This document shows, piece by piece, positions 25,004-36,213 of a DNA stretch of 64,000 nt (within the stretch, counting starts at the first letter, position 1; each line of letters starts with the position of its first letter). A program made the translations under genes and the position numbers. The DNA is taken from contig NC_088781.1 of the NCBI RefSeq assembly GCF_958450345.1, positions 20,055,857 through 20,119,856 of the forward strand, given 5' to 3'. The notes beneath the pieces were generated by a model. The model worked only from the letters and a program-made list of their open reading frames with translations. It ran no database searches and was not told where the DNA came from. The stretch is from Calliphora vicina (lineage: Eukaryota; Arthropoda; Insecta; Diptera; Calliphoridae).

Positions 25004-25783
25004 ATTTTAGACAAAATTCCATAACAAAAAATGTCTTATTTTGCTCTACATTTTTAATCTAAGTAGCCGTAAATTAATCAAAACAAACAAACAAACAAAT
25101 CTAAAAACCCCAAACATAATTTTTTTTCCTTGTAATTTTAAGTTGTAACGAAACAAATCTGCCATTATTCTTTGAGTGTGCCATCTTTTTTTTATTAAAT
25201 CATATAAATACAAAACTAATAAAAAAACAAACAAACAAACAACAAATATAAATAAAAAATAAAAAAAACTTAATTCCTTAATGAAATTTAAAACAAAAAA
25301 GTAGTAGTAACTTTTTTTATTGTAATAAAATTTAACATTTCTTCTGTTAAATCTTTAAAATTTCCCTTCATTTTGTTTTTGTTTCTTTAACACACTGCCC
25401 CAAATTGTTGTTGTATATAATGCAAAAAATAAAATTAAATTAAAAATTAATTAATATAGTTAGTTATCGAGAAAATAAAGCATAAAGAACAAACAAAAAT
25501 CAACAAAAAATAACTTAGTGTAAGTTATAAAAATATTTCAACAGTTTTATAATGCGTTTTTTTATCTAAATAAAAATGATAATAAATATATAAAATAACA
25601 ATGAATAAAATACAAAAAAAAAACAAAAACTGGATTCGGTATTAATTTTTAAAATAATCTTTTGAATTTATTATATCATGAATTCCATAAGATATCACAA
25701 ACTAATTAACCTTTGGTCTTTCGATTTTAATTATTTTCAGCAGATATATACTATTTAGAGACATTTGGACATATCCATTATTA
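25004..25783 (+). terminator. Collagen 3' UTR and polyadenylation region
   Basis: AT-rich sequence after the collagen stop, with AATAAA hexamers at 25218, 25251 and 25324 and more downstream near 25430-25620. No coding potential. The first mini-me-like repeat starts at about 25784, so the transcript probably ends before it. Which signal is used cannot be decided from sequence. Confidence 0.55.
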
Positions 25784-26504
25784 TTATACCTTTCACCTTC
25801 GTGAGAAGGGTATATATAAGTTTGTCATTCCGTTTGTAATTTCCACAATATAATTTTTTGACCCTATAAAAGTATATATATTCCGGATGCTTTTAGATAG
25901 CGGAGTCGATTAAGCCATGTCCGTCTGTCTGTCTGTTGAATTCAATTTTCTGAAGACCCCAGATATCTTCGGGATCCAAATCTTCAATAATTCTGTTAGA
26001 CATGCTGTCGAGAAGATTCCTATTTAAAATCAGCAAAATCCGTCCATAAATAACGGAGATATGAGCAAAAAACCGGGACAACCTCGATTTTTGACCTATT
26101 TTTGATCTATATCTGGATTACTAAGTCATTAATATAGACAATATGGATATCTAATGATAGATATTTCAAAGTGCATTGCAACGATGTAGATAAGGTTATA
26201 GTAAGTTGAACCTACAATGGGTCCGATTTTTTTTTATCAAAAAATTTTTTGTCATAAATTTTTTTTCCAAAAAAAAATTTGGACAAAAATTTGAACAAAA
26301 AATTTTTCAAAAAAAAATTATAAAAAAAAATTGAAAAAAAAAATTTTAAAAAAATTAAGAACAATTTCGAAAAAAAAAAATCTAAAAAATTTTGAAAAAA
26401 AAAATTGTTTACCTAAAAATATTTAAAAAAATGTATTTCAAAGTATACATAATTTGGTGAAGGGTATATAAGATTCGGCATAGCCGAATATAGCTCTCTT
26501 ACTT
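25784..26504 (+). mobile_element. mini-me/DINE-like repeat, copy 2
   Basis: Full-length relative of copy 1, with the leading hairpin CACCTTCGTGAGAAGGGT, the (GTCT)n tract at 25920-25936, an A/T-rich low-complexity centre (26225-26410) and the terminal CCGAATATAGCTCTCTTAC. Confidence 0.8.
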
Positions 26505-26529
26505 TTTTTTTTTTTAATTTCGAAAAACT

Positions 26530-27117
26530 CGGAGACCCTAATATTCTTTATTATGTATTCAAATAAAACAAGTATTCCCAATAGAGTATATGGGGACTTG
26601 AATTTGATATAGCGATTAATTTCTTAAAACTTTAAAAAATATATAATTTTTTGACAATAACCTATTTTTCTGATATAGAGGTAGGGTCAATTATGGACCG
26701 ATCCTCACAAAACTTGAAAGTTCATATTCTTGTCCAATTTCTTCATTATAAAACAATTATGAATGTTCAAGTAATTTTCTGAGGGGGGCCTTGTATGGAC
26801 ACTAGTGATAAATGTTACTCCATTTTCACCATACTTTACAGTATAATTTCAGATTACTTAGAACTAATTTGTGCAAAATTTTATCAGGATTGTCGCATAA
26901 TCAACATATGTATTTATGACTACTCAAACAATATTCCGGGGGGACATTTGTATGGGGGCCAGATGAAATCAATGGACCGATATTGCCCATTTTCAATATT
27001 AAACAAAACTTATCAACAGAGAGTATGTGTGAAAATTTCGCTTGGACCCTATTGTGTTTTCAACAGACAGACGGACGGACATAGCTAGATTGTCTTAGAA
27101 TCTTATGAGGACCCAGA
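26530..27117 (+). mobile_element. Second mini-me-like family, copy 1
   Basis: Related to the element at 45773-46440 through ATTATGGACCGATC, GGACATTTGTATGGGGGC and AGACGGACGGACAT. Both end in a CAGACGGACGG tract and differ from the main mini-me family. It is immediately followed by a MITE at 27118. Confidence 0.55.
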
Positions 27118-27335
27118 ATATACACACAGCTTCAAAAGTGAGTCAACACCAGTGAATTTTTTGATTTTTTAAAGATCATGAAAATCATTATAGTCCGACT
27201 TAAATTTTTTTACCAGAACCGAATCTAGTATTCACACAAATCTCCAAAAAACGATGGATAGATATTAGGATTTTTATTATCTTAAATAAAATATTTTGTG
27301 GGGATTACTTACTTTTGAGGTTGTATGTACATATA
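27118..27335. mobile_element. TIR MITE, copy 2
   Basis: Same family as the element at 5120-5360, in the other orientation. It begins ACACACAGCTTCAAAAGTGA and ends ACTTTTGAGGTTGTATGT, and its internal sequence ATCATGAAAATCATTATAGT matches copy 1 on the opposite strand. Confidence 0.75.
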
Positions 27336-27497
27336 TACTAATGAGGGTCTGCGACAAATATTTTGATGTGTTACAAACGGAATTACAAAATCAATCAAAA
27401 TCAAGTCTCTTTTAATGGTGGGTATAAAAACAGTAGCATAAAATTATCGGACTGAAATTTCTTTTAGGTGTAGTACAGATGTCAAATATAAAATAAC

Positions 27498-28397
27498 CAG
27501 TGTTTAAAAAGCTACGATAACTAAAAAATTTTTAACTGTTGCTACAACTATGCTTCAAAAAAGTGTATGTAGCGGTAGCAGTAGCATTTGTCTTTTTTTC
27601 TTTTTACCTTCAAAATATAAAACTCTTAACAGAACAGTAGTAATAAAACATGAATTGTAAATGGAGTAGTAGCATAAAAATACAAATCATTGCTACTGCT
27701 CTATATCGAGTTTTAATTTTTAAGGTAGCAGTAAAGTAGCAGTTGATGCAGCAGTTAAGGTAGCAATAAAAGTAGTCAAAAAAGAAAATCTTCAGTCATA
27801 ACACCAAAATTTACAGAATTAAACAATGTGTGTTGTTTTTGTTTTGAGAGAGTTTGAAAGAATTATTCGATTTTATTTGTCTCAGATGTTCGTGTTGCTA
27901 ACAGAAAGATCGTGTTTTCTGTGTGTATAACAAAAAAGCCGAACTTTTGTTTACAACACGACCAACTTACACAAATATACATTCACAACAACAACACATA
28001 ATATACTTTTTTGGCTGAAGATTTTTATTTTTGACTTATTTTATTGCTACCTCAACTGGTACTTAGCTGCTACTTCAACTGCTACTTAACTGCTACTTCT
28101 TCTACTACCTCAACTGCTACTTCTATTACTACAAAATTTTAAAAGTAGCATAATTAATAAAAAACTAATGACTGCTACATCAAAACTTTTTCTTTTTTAA
28201 GGTAGCAATAGAAAATAAATTACTCTGCTACTTTTAAATTTTTCTTTTATTAGTACTACTACAACTACTGCTACCAAAATGTGAAGGTAGCAGTAGTAGT
28301 AGTAATTATTGACTCCGAGTTTTTATTAATTTTTTAACTAGACTACTTGTGTTTTTTCGTTGCTACTGCTACTTGTAGTCTAGTTTTTTAAACACTG
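27498..28397. mobile_element. Non-autonomous hAT-type element with 8-bp target duplication
   Basis: 900 bp, begins CAGTGTTTAAAAAGCTAC and ends GTCTAGTTTTTTAAACACTG (inverted repeats with CAGTG/CACTG tips). The flanking AAAATAAC at 27490-27497 and 28398-28405 is a perfect 8-bp direct repeat, as hAT transposases make. The interior is full of GTAGCA / TGCTAC repeats on both strands and has no transposase. Confidence 0.85.
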
Positions 28398-28499
28398 AAA
28401 ATAACGTTTCTATGAGCATAGCGATCGATGGTTTTTAATCAAATTTCCGACCTACCGAAACTACGATCGGAAAAAATTTAATAAATCTATTGGGAGTAT

Positions 28500-28810
28500 G
28501 ACTTAAAAATTAAAGAAGTTTCAAATTTGTAGCTTTTATTTTGAAACAATTCTGCAATATAAATTTATTCAAAGTGTTGGCCATTGTTATGACCTACCTT
28601 TTCGCATATTTCGGGAAACATATGGATTCTGATCCAAAAGAACTGTTCATCTTTTAAGGCCAAGAACGAATCAAGCCAATATCGGATAATCTGATCCAAA
28701 GTAAAGCGTATTCCAGAGAGAGGATTCTGCATCGATCGAAACAAATAGTAGTCGGACGGGGCATGATCTGGACTATGACCGAGCGTTACACAGGTAAAAT
28801 TTTTAAATTC
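28500..28810 (-). pseudogene. mariner transposase remnant, copy 2
   Basis: Same family as the copy at 16.7 kb. One minus-strand frame stays open for roughly 90 codons through SPDHAPSDYYLFRSMQNPLS, LDQIIRYWLDSFLALKDEQ and FFWIRIHMFPEICEKV, to NNGQHFE and a stop. The N-terminal two thirds are absent. Confidence 0.7.
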
Positions 28811-28873
28811 AAATTTTAGACCGTGTTTCAGCTCATTTTTAGGTGTCCTACATTGTGGACTTTCATCTTAACA

Positions 28874-29537
28874 ACAAGTAAAAGTACTATATTCGGCTGT
28901 GCCGAATCTTATATACCCTTCACCAAATTATACTTCAAAATTTTAAATATTTTTAGGTAAACAAAATTTAATTTTTTTTCCAGTTTTTTTAATTTTTTGG
29001 AAAAAATTTTTTTTCGATTGTTATTTAAAATTTTTTTTAAAATTTTTTTTTTTTTAAATTTTAAAATTTTTTTTTGTGAAAAAAAAATTCGGGTTAAAAT
29101 TTTTTTCCGATTTTGACCTATTGTAGGTCCATCTTACCATGGTCTTATATACGTCGTTGCAAATGTCTTTGAAATATCTATCATTAGATATCCATATTGT
29201 CTATATTAATGTCTTAGTAATCCAGATATAGGTCAAAAATAGGTCAAAAATCGAGGTTGTCTTGGTTTTTTCCTCATATCTCAGCCATTTGTGGACCGAT
29301 TTTGCTGATTTTAAATAGCAAAATTCTCGAAAGCATGTCTGACAGAATTATTGCAGATTTGGATCCCGAAGATATCTGGGGTCTTCAGAAAATTGATTAC
29401 AACAGACAGACAGACAGACGGACATGGATTAATCGACTTCGCTATCTATAAGGATCCAGAATATGAAAAATGTAGAAATTACAAACGGAATGACAAACTT
29501 ATATATACCCTTCTCACGAAGGTGAAGGATATAAAAA
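28874..29537 (-). mobile_element. mini-me/DINE-like repeat, copy 3
   Basis: Inverted copy: starts CAAGTAAAAGTACTATATTC, carries CAGACAGACAGACGGACATG at 29404-29424, and ends CTTCTCACGAAGGTGAAGG. Close to full length. Confidence 0.8.
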
Positions 29538-30359
29538 TATTGAATAACTAAACAACGAAAAATTAGTTCGCAAACGTGTCTCTTTTTAATGTGTTTGGAT
29601 TAAAACAAGTTCGATTACAGCATTTATTTTTTATAATCTTTGAAAATTTACTGTTTTATTGGAACTGTCTTCAAGAATTGTTCAAAAATTAATCTTATGG
29701 TCGTGAAAAGTTTAAACAAAAAACTTTTTTTATGATGTTTTTTAGGTATCTAAGTCCTTGGTACTTATTTCATTAAAACAGTTCCGGATTCGGTATTCGT
29801 CCTAATTCTGCCCGAATATCGAATATTCAACATTAATAATTTCCATATTTTAATTTATTGCCAAATTGTGTACATTTCAGATTTCATTTGAACCAGGGTT
29901 TTCATCCCTGATCTACTAGATTTTCATTTGGTCTACTCTCTAACATTAATATTTTGCAATTTTCCTAAGGGATGGTATCCCTTTAAAAAAGCTTTGAATT
30001 CGATGTCAATAAACATACATACATCCGTATTTACAATTGAAATGGGGAGTTGAAAGGAAAACAAAACGCAAAAGCCGGTTGTAATGATACATATTGATAC
30101 TGAGATAAAAACATGATAAGTAATACGAAAAAGAGACAAAGTAAATGAGCGAAAGAAACAAACAAAGCAGCAGAACTGAAGGAAATTAAACAGATGGGGG
30201 TGAAAACTAAAAAAACGATAACGATTACACATCAAACATTGTTGTGGCTCTTGTTGTAGTTTTTGTTTTCGTTGTTGTAGTAGACGACGAGTACAATAAT
30301 AAGGGTAGATTGATAGGGGTGGTGCAAAACAAACAAGCAAGTGGTAAACTAGGTGTTTG
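29538..30359. other. Intergenic stretch
   Basis: No exon or complete element recognised. The minus-strand open frame at 29933-30340 is Phe/Cys/Ser-rich with no domain and is judged chance. Confidence 0.35.
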
Positions 30360-30910
30360 CCCTTCGTCTCAACCAGAAGTCAAATTGGAATAGAGAAAAA
30401 CAGACGTGTTTTGAAAGCGCTTGGAAAAACGCCACGAACTAATTTACACATTTTTTTTGTGTTCGTTCAACAATATTTTCGTTGAAGTGATTTTAAGTTA
30501 AATATTTTATAAAAACACAAAATGTAAATATTAAGTACATAACAAAATACTACACTACTTAAAAAAAACATACAACCAAACAAAAGTGAAACAAGTTTTT
30601 CACAAAATCCAATAAGAATTCAAGAAAAATCACAAATTATTTCACAATTTTCCAATCAAAAAAAAAAATTATTATCGAAAAACCAACTAAAGAATTAATG
30701 AAAGTAGAGAGAAGGAACAAAAAAGAAAAGTGAGAAAAAAACAGCCCTTAAATTACGAACAAGTGAACCACAACACAAACACCCCAAAGACGAAAAAGGG
30801 GGAAATCTCAACATTAAACTTACGCACTCAACTAACTCGCTCACATCATAACAGCCAGCCATCCAGCCAACCAACTTTAAAGAGCAAAACAAATTGTAAA
30901 TTACATCTGA
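30360..30910 (+). promoter_or_regulatory. Probable 5' leader/promoter region of the 299-codon ORF
   Basis: The sequence changes here from repeat DNA to A-rich, CAA/AAC-rich leader-like DNA with few in-frame starts, as is usual for fly 5' UTRs. No clear TATA box or initiator could be fixed. The assignment rests on position only. Confidence 0.3.
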
Positions 30911-31810
30911 ATGATTATCGTGCTGCTGTTATTTTTTAAATCAATCTGTCTTTATTGTCAACGTTTAGTTTTGCACGTACACGACCGATGGATCAATCCA
31001 AAAAATGTACGCCTCCTAAGGGAAGCTGCTGAGGCCAACGGCTCCAAATTTCAAATCGAAGAATATCGTCAAAGTAAAAAGTCCAAGAGAAGACGTTGCA
31101 CAGCTAACAACTCAGCATCCGGTAACTTCTCGCCCCTGTCAAACTCGTTGGCTGACAACGACAGTTGTCGCTTTTGTGCCAATACGCCTCAAGGTTATTG
31201 TCGTCATCATTTCCATTTGCAAGAGTTGCATGTACAAAAACAACAGAGACAACAAAAATTTTGGTGTCCCTTATCCGGTGTAGTTGGCGGTCCGAATCGT
31301 TCTACAGAATTTCGCCAATTGCGTAAAATAAAACGTGATCTTAAGCGTAATATCCAGCAGCAGCAACAACACAATTCGACAAAAGCACAAACAGTTATAT
31401 ATGAACGTTCCACCTACACTACCACCACCAACAGCTACCCGCCGCCTTCACCTTCACCACCCTCCTCGACCTACCAATCAAATAGCGTGAATTCATCATA
31501 TTTTACTAATGATTCAGGCTATCAAACGATATCTGTGAACACATCATCTACCTTAGAAAGCGAAGAAAATAGTGACTTAGTACAACAACACCAACAATCA
31601 GATTTAGCGTCAGTGGCGAACTCCAATTCCACCTGCGATTATGTCGACATAGATTTACCTTCGCCGTCTGCATCTCTTGTAGAAACTACTTATAGTTTTG
31701 AAACATGCTGTGAAACGCCACGCCGTTCGTCCTCATCAATACCAAAGACTGCATCGTACAATAGCTTTGTGTCATGTGATTATTCGACATTGTCCACATC
31801 TTATTTGTAG
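30911..31810 (+). CDS. Uncharacterised 299-codon ORF, Ser/Gln-rich, possible signal peptide
   Basis: No family recognised. The ORF has codon use and composition unlike the AT-rich surroundings. The N-terminus is hydrophobic (MIIVLLLFFKSICLYC), followed by a basic stretch (KKSKRRR), a His/Cys-rich patch (CRFCANTPQGYCRHHFH), a Gln run and a long Ser/Thr/Tyr-rich C-terminal half ending STSYL. The only Met is the first residue and its context is weak (T at -3). An alternative is that the coding exon begins at the acceptor-like AG near 30954-30955 and takes its start from an upstream exon. A donor-like GTAAGTT lies at 31837, 26 bases after the stop, and a matching acceptor lies at 34406-34407 before the SPRY/SOCS gene. 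It may therefore be the upstream cistron of that transcript. Confidence 0.6.
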   Translation: MIIVLLLFFKSICLYCQRLVLHVHDRWINPKNVRLLREAAEANGSKFQIEEYRQSKKSKRRRCTANNSASGNFSPLSNSLADNDSCRFCANTPQGYCRHHFHLQELHVQKQQRQQKFWCPLSGVVGGPNRSTEFRQLRKIKRDLKRNIQQQQQHNSTKAQTVIYERSTYTTTTNSYPPPSPSPPSSTYQSNSVNSSYFTNDSGYQTISVNTSSTLESEENSDLVQQHQQSDLASVANSNSTCDYVDIDLPSPSASLVETTYSFETCCETPRRSSSSIPKTASYNSFVSCDYSTLSTSYL

Positions 31811-32194
31811 GAAGTAGCGCAAAGTAACGTAGTTGGGTAAGTTAAAAACACAAAGAAATTTAATTCGAAACAATTTTGAGGCACAACAAAAAAATCGGTT
31901 TCACAATATTGCTTAAATATGTAATTAAATGCTTATTTAACAATGGGGTCGTAATGAGTACTGCTTGCAAAACCAATTAGAGGTTAGAAAACTTTGTTGT
32001 ATGTATATATTTTCCTCTGCTAGCATTACTTGTCTTTTATTAATTAAACAATGTCGCAACCAAAAAAATCGTTTATTTCTAACTCACAATATTGCCTAAG
32101 TTAATGTTAAAAAAATAAATGTTCCATTTAATAATGGAATGAAACTCGCTTTGAAAAGAGTACTAAACAGGTATTAAAATTAGATCACACAGTC

Positions 32195-32284
32195 TGGTAC
32201 ACGATGTATCAGATATCATTTAGATTCTAGTTCAGGTTCTATTTCAGGTTCTAGTTCAGGTACACGATGTATCAGATATCATTT
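32195..32284 (+). repeat. 63-bp direct duplication at the edge of the 12-bp array
   Basis: The unique sequence GGTACACGATGTATCAGATA and its continuation occurs at 32196 and again 63 bp later, each time followed by satellite. The array edge and its flank were duplicated together. Confidence 0.85.
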
Positions 32285-32788
32285 AGGTTCTAGTTCATTT
32301 TTTAGTTCAGGTTCTAGTTCAGGTTCTAGTTCAGGTGCTAGTTCAGGTTCTAGTTCAGGTTCTAGTTCAGGTTCTAGGTCAGGTTCTAGTTCAGGTTCTA
32401 GTTCAGGTTCTAGTCCAGGTTCTAGTTCAGGTTCTAGGTCAGGTTCTAGTTCAGTTTCTAGTTCAGGTTCTAGTTCAGGTTCTAGTTCTAGTTCAGGTTT
32501 TAGTTCAGTTTCTAGTTCAGGTTCTAGTTCAGTTTCTAGTTCAGGTTCTAGTTCAAGTTCAGGTTCTAGTTCAGGTTCTAGTTCAGGTGCTAGTTCAGGT
32601 TCTAGTTCAGGTTCTAGTTCAGGTTCTAGTTCAGGTTCTAGGTCAGGTTCTAGTTCAGGTTCTAGTTCAGGTTCTAGTTCAGGTGCTAGTTCAGGTTCTA
32701 GTTCAGGTTCTAGTTCAGGTTCTAGGTCAGGTTCTAGTTCAGGTTCTAGTTCAGGTTGTAGTTCATGTTCTAGTTCAGTTCTAGTTCA
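32227..32788 (+). repeat. 12-bp satellite array in the SPRY/SOCS intron
   Basis: About 560 bp of GGTTCTAGTTCA, a 12-bp relative of the 11-mer with one extra G. It is more degenerate: GGTCAGG, GGTGCTAG and TTCAGTTTC variants and a few collapsed units are present. Because 12 is a multiple of 3, one frame is open as a Leu-Val-Gln-Val repeat; this is a side effect, not a gene. Confidence 0.95.
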
Positions 32789-34754
32789 GTTTCAATTTTG
32801 AGTTTATTTTCTCGGCCCAGGCATCTGAGTAATTGTTGAAGGAAAATTCGAGTTTGTTGGTAAAGATCGACAAGTGACCGTTAATACTGTTATTAGTTTC
32901 GAAATGTCCTTCCGGTTCCTAGTGTTGTATTTATACTGCGGTTCTCATTGCCACAATTATCTAATAGTCTTACATGTTTCCATTTTGCGCCACCTATTAA
33001 CAGCCTTCTGTAGGTGGTGTCCGAAGATTTAATTTTTAATAGTCCCAAGCGGAATTGCGACAGATAGTCCCTCTGACACATTTAAAGCGACCCAAACTAG
33101 AGTGATGTCTAGTGATGTTTGCCTTGACACTAATTTAGATTTCGTACTACAGAATTTAAGTGCAATAGGAGCCGCCTGGCTGTTGTATAACCATCAACAC
33201 GATGTATACCATCAAATATTCCGTTCATGTAAAATTTGACATGTCTCCCTGATCGCCAATAACTCAGCCTGAAAAACGTGGATTTATCTGGAAGACGTAT
33301 TGAGATCCTTAGTTCATTCCAATTCGACAAGAATTGAGTTAACAATAGTCAGCCATAGTAGAGGCAATGTTACCTCTCCTGAACTGTTCCACGTTCTTAC
33401 TTGAAAAATATCTAGATATTTTGCATTGTATGATAGGGAGAGTAGGAACCGCATAGTAATGGTAGTCTGAAGCTTGGTATCTTGGTATTTGTGGTAAACA
33501 GAAGAACCAGAATAACTGTAAAATTTAGTTTACAAAGGGACACTTAGTGACAATTGACTTTCCAACACATTACTTCTGGTGTGTAAATTAACTACTTTCT
33601 AAAATACAATACAAAATAAAAGTTTAGAGACACTACATTCTAGAGACACTAAAGTGACAGCTTACTTTACCAGGGATGTATAAAGTAACCAATTAACTTT
33701 TCTCTGCACTACAGAGAGAACATAAATGTCAAATGTCCCAAAATATAAAAATTGGAGTCAGCCAAGTGATCAGATTAGTGAAAATTACTGTCAATAAGGG
33801 ACACATTGGCAACTTGTAAAACTGCTGGGTTGTGATAGAGAGGAGACCCTCAGCATTCAATCTATTGTTTTCTAGCCTGTCTTGATTGGAAAGGAGACAA
33901 AAAATACGAAATTACACTGTGTCTGAAAAACAAAGGAACCAAAGCACATTTTTAATATGAACAATTAGAACTGCTGGGATGTGATAGAGTGGAGACTTAT
34001 ACCTCGTGGTGATGTCAGACAGTTGGGTCTTTTTTCTGGAGAATGAGACCAAGAGGATTAAGGTTCCAATCCCACGTATGTGTTGTTAAAAGGATATTAG
34101 AGACAAAAATACGAATATTTGTAAAAGGAGACATTGGAACTAATTTGTCAATCAGATATAAGATCGGAAGATCAAAAGATGAGCTGTTGCGTATTGAGTA
34201 CTAGATAATATCCAATAAGGGTAAAAACATCAGAACATTCAAAATTTCTTAAAAATATGACTTTAAATGAAAAATAATGCAAGGAAAAAAAGGAAAAATA
34301 TTATTAAATTTAAAGTATTTCTATTATTATATAGTTTTTTCTAATTAATCGTAAATAACAATGACAAACTTATTTTATATTTCTAATACTAGTTCTATTC
34401 TTTACAGGTACTCAAATTCATCTACATCTAGGACTAGAAAACAATTATTGCAAAAATTGCTGCACTTAGGAATCAATAAAAAAACAAACAATACTTGAAA
34501 TCATTTTGCAAAAAAAAAGAGAAAAAATTCTTATCGATAAAGGACCCTTAAGAAACTACTCCAAGTATACAAAAACACAGACAATAGTAGGAAGAAAGAA
34601 AACCAAAAAAAAAAACAACACAAATTAGAACATTCAAATCGTTGAAGTAAAAAAAGACTAAGAAGCAAACAAACAAACTAAGAAAATAGAAAACTATAAC
34701 GAGCTCAATTTGTTACAAACTTTATAAAGGACACAGCAGCAGCAACAACAAAAA

Positions 34755-35675
34755 ATGACATCAAGTGGCAGTAGCAGCAGCAGCAGTACAACCTCGCCAA
34801 ACACTTCACCGCGTCAACGAAAACGTTCAACGCGAACGAATAACACATCCCTAACAACAGCCACTAAACGTCTGAGTAATAAAAAACAGTTTATACCCCT
34901 GGAACATGGTTGTGAGGACAATTGGACCTGGAGTAGACGTCACCGATCAAAAGAGGTGGTATTGAGTGGGGCCCATAATAGAACCGTGCATTTTCATCCC
35001 AACTGGAGCAAAGGCACGGCTGGTGTCCAAGGTAAACGGCCTTTGAACAATGGTCGTTTCTATTGGGAATTACATGTATCGCAAAGAATTTTCGGCACTA
35101 GCATAATGTTTGGCATTGGTACGCGTAAGGCACGCCTTCATGCCAATTCATTTCGCAATATATTGGGTGAAAACGAACACGGTTGGGGTCTATCCCACAA
35201 GGGTGTGTTGTGGCACAAAGGCGTGGCTTTATTGTATACAGATCGTTTTAAAGAGAATCAAGCTACGGTGGTGGGCATTCTATTTGATGGCATCGAAGGC
35301 ACTTTGACCTATTACAAGGATGGCAAGTGTTTAGGTGTCGCCTTTCGGGGTTTAGATAAGGTAAGCTTTTTTATATAAATGGAATTTATAAAATGAAATA
35401 TTCATATAGATTTTTCTTAACAGATCAACGAACCCTTATATCCCATAGTTTGTTCAACGGCCGCCAAAACTGAAATGACTTTGAACAGTACACGCAGCGA
35501 TATCGGTCATTTACAAGATCGTTGTCGGGCCGAAGTTATGAAACACATTAAGTCCCGACAAGATCTTCTAAAACTTAAATTACCTTCAATCATAACAAAT
35601 TATTTAAGCGAAGCATTTAATGATAATGTTCCACTACGTCAAGTTGATAACTATGACATGCTCTATGAATTTTAG
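34755..35675 (+). CDS. SP555: SPRY domain and SOCS-box protein (SPSB3/SP555-like)
   Basis: Predicted substrate receptor of a Cullin-RING ubiquitin ligase: SPRY domains bind short peptide motifs and the SOCS box binds Elongin B/C. Two exons, 34755-35360 and 35424-35675 (donor GTAAGC at 35361, acceptor AG at 35422-35423), give 285 residues. Residues 1-45 are Ser/Thr- and Arg-rich and low complexity. About 55-225 form the SPRY/B30.2 domain, with typical blocks GRFYWELHV, MFGIGTRKARLH, HGWGLSHKGVLWH and GTLTYYKDGKCLGVAF. About 235-275 form the SOCS box (RAEVMKHIKSRQDL, then LKLPSIITNYL). The start has good fly context (CAAAAATG) after an A-rich leader. SPSB3 identity is from the sequence pattern. 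The Drosophila name SP555 is from memory of the 25C region and less sure. Confidence 0.88.
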
Positions 35676-36084
35676 GCAGTCTGAAAGAAAAAACAACTAA
35701 ATTTTGTTTGTTCTAGTCCCAAAAAAACAAAACTATATATTTAAAATTACTCAAATATGTAAGTATTGAAAACCGTGAAGCTTAGTGCCATTTCAGGAGA
35801 AAAAAATAACTTACAAATATTGTATTTTCATACGACAAACACTATTTGCTTAATTTAATATGTATAGGCTACAAAATGTTGTAAAAAAAAAAACAAATAA
35901 TAGGGTGCTTTCATAAATGCAGTAAACACTGAAGCATAGTAGTATAATGATAAGGTTGGCATTACTGGCAATCATTTAAAAAATGTTTGACATCAAGCAG
36001 TGATGCCAATGATGCATTCACGTACGCATCCATAATTACAGTAGGTTAGGTGTAATATATCTGTGGAAGAGCTGGAGTAGTTTA
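35676..36084 (+). other. 3' region of the SPRY/SOCS gene
   Basis: AT-rich sequence after the stop at 35675. No AATAAA lies in the first 200 bases; the nearest AT-rich candidate is AACAAATAATAGG near 35892. The end of the transcript cannot be fixed. Confidence 0.3.
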
Positions 36085-36213
36085 TCAGGCCAATTATGAG
36101 TAAAAAATCTGTGGGAGTTTTTTTTCCCATTTTCCAATTCAAATTCAATGTTAAAAATGGGAGAAGATTATTGAATTTATTATTTCATGGATTATTTATT
36201 CATAATTGGGCTG
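36085..36213. mobile_element. Short palindromic MITE, second copy
   Basis: 129-bp relative of the element at 13003-13096, with ends TCAGGCCAATTATGAGTAAA and TTTATTCATAATTGGGCTG around GGGAG / CTCCC-like blocks. Confidence 0.6.

Larger units (their letters stand above)
31811..34754 (+). other. Probable intron plus 5' leader of the SPRY/SOCS gene
   Basis: A donor (GTTGG then GTAAGTT, 31837) and a pyrimidine-rich acceptor ending TTTACAG (34406-34407) define a 2.57-kb intron that contains the 12-bp satellite at 32227-32788. From 34408 to 34754 is A-rich leader with stops in all frames before the ATG at 34755. The remainder of the intron (32.8-34.4 kb) shows only short local repeats such as two copies of GTGATAGAGNGGAGAC, and no gene. 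Confidence 0.5.

Noticed and set aside
29933..30340. 135-codon minus-strand open frame
   Set aside because: Phe/Ser/Cys-rich translation of A-rich leader-type sequence; no domain and antisense to the likely leader region.
32335..32784. 149-codon open frame encoding a Leu-Val-Gln-Val repeat protein
   Set aside because: It is the 12-bp satellite read in one frame; period 12 keeps any frame open. No start context, no flanking exons.
32893..33345. Two minus-strand open frames (62 and 71 codons) in the SPRY/SOCS intron
   Set aside because: No recognisable domain; less AT-rich sequence could be an old element, but nothing identifies it.
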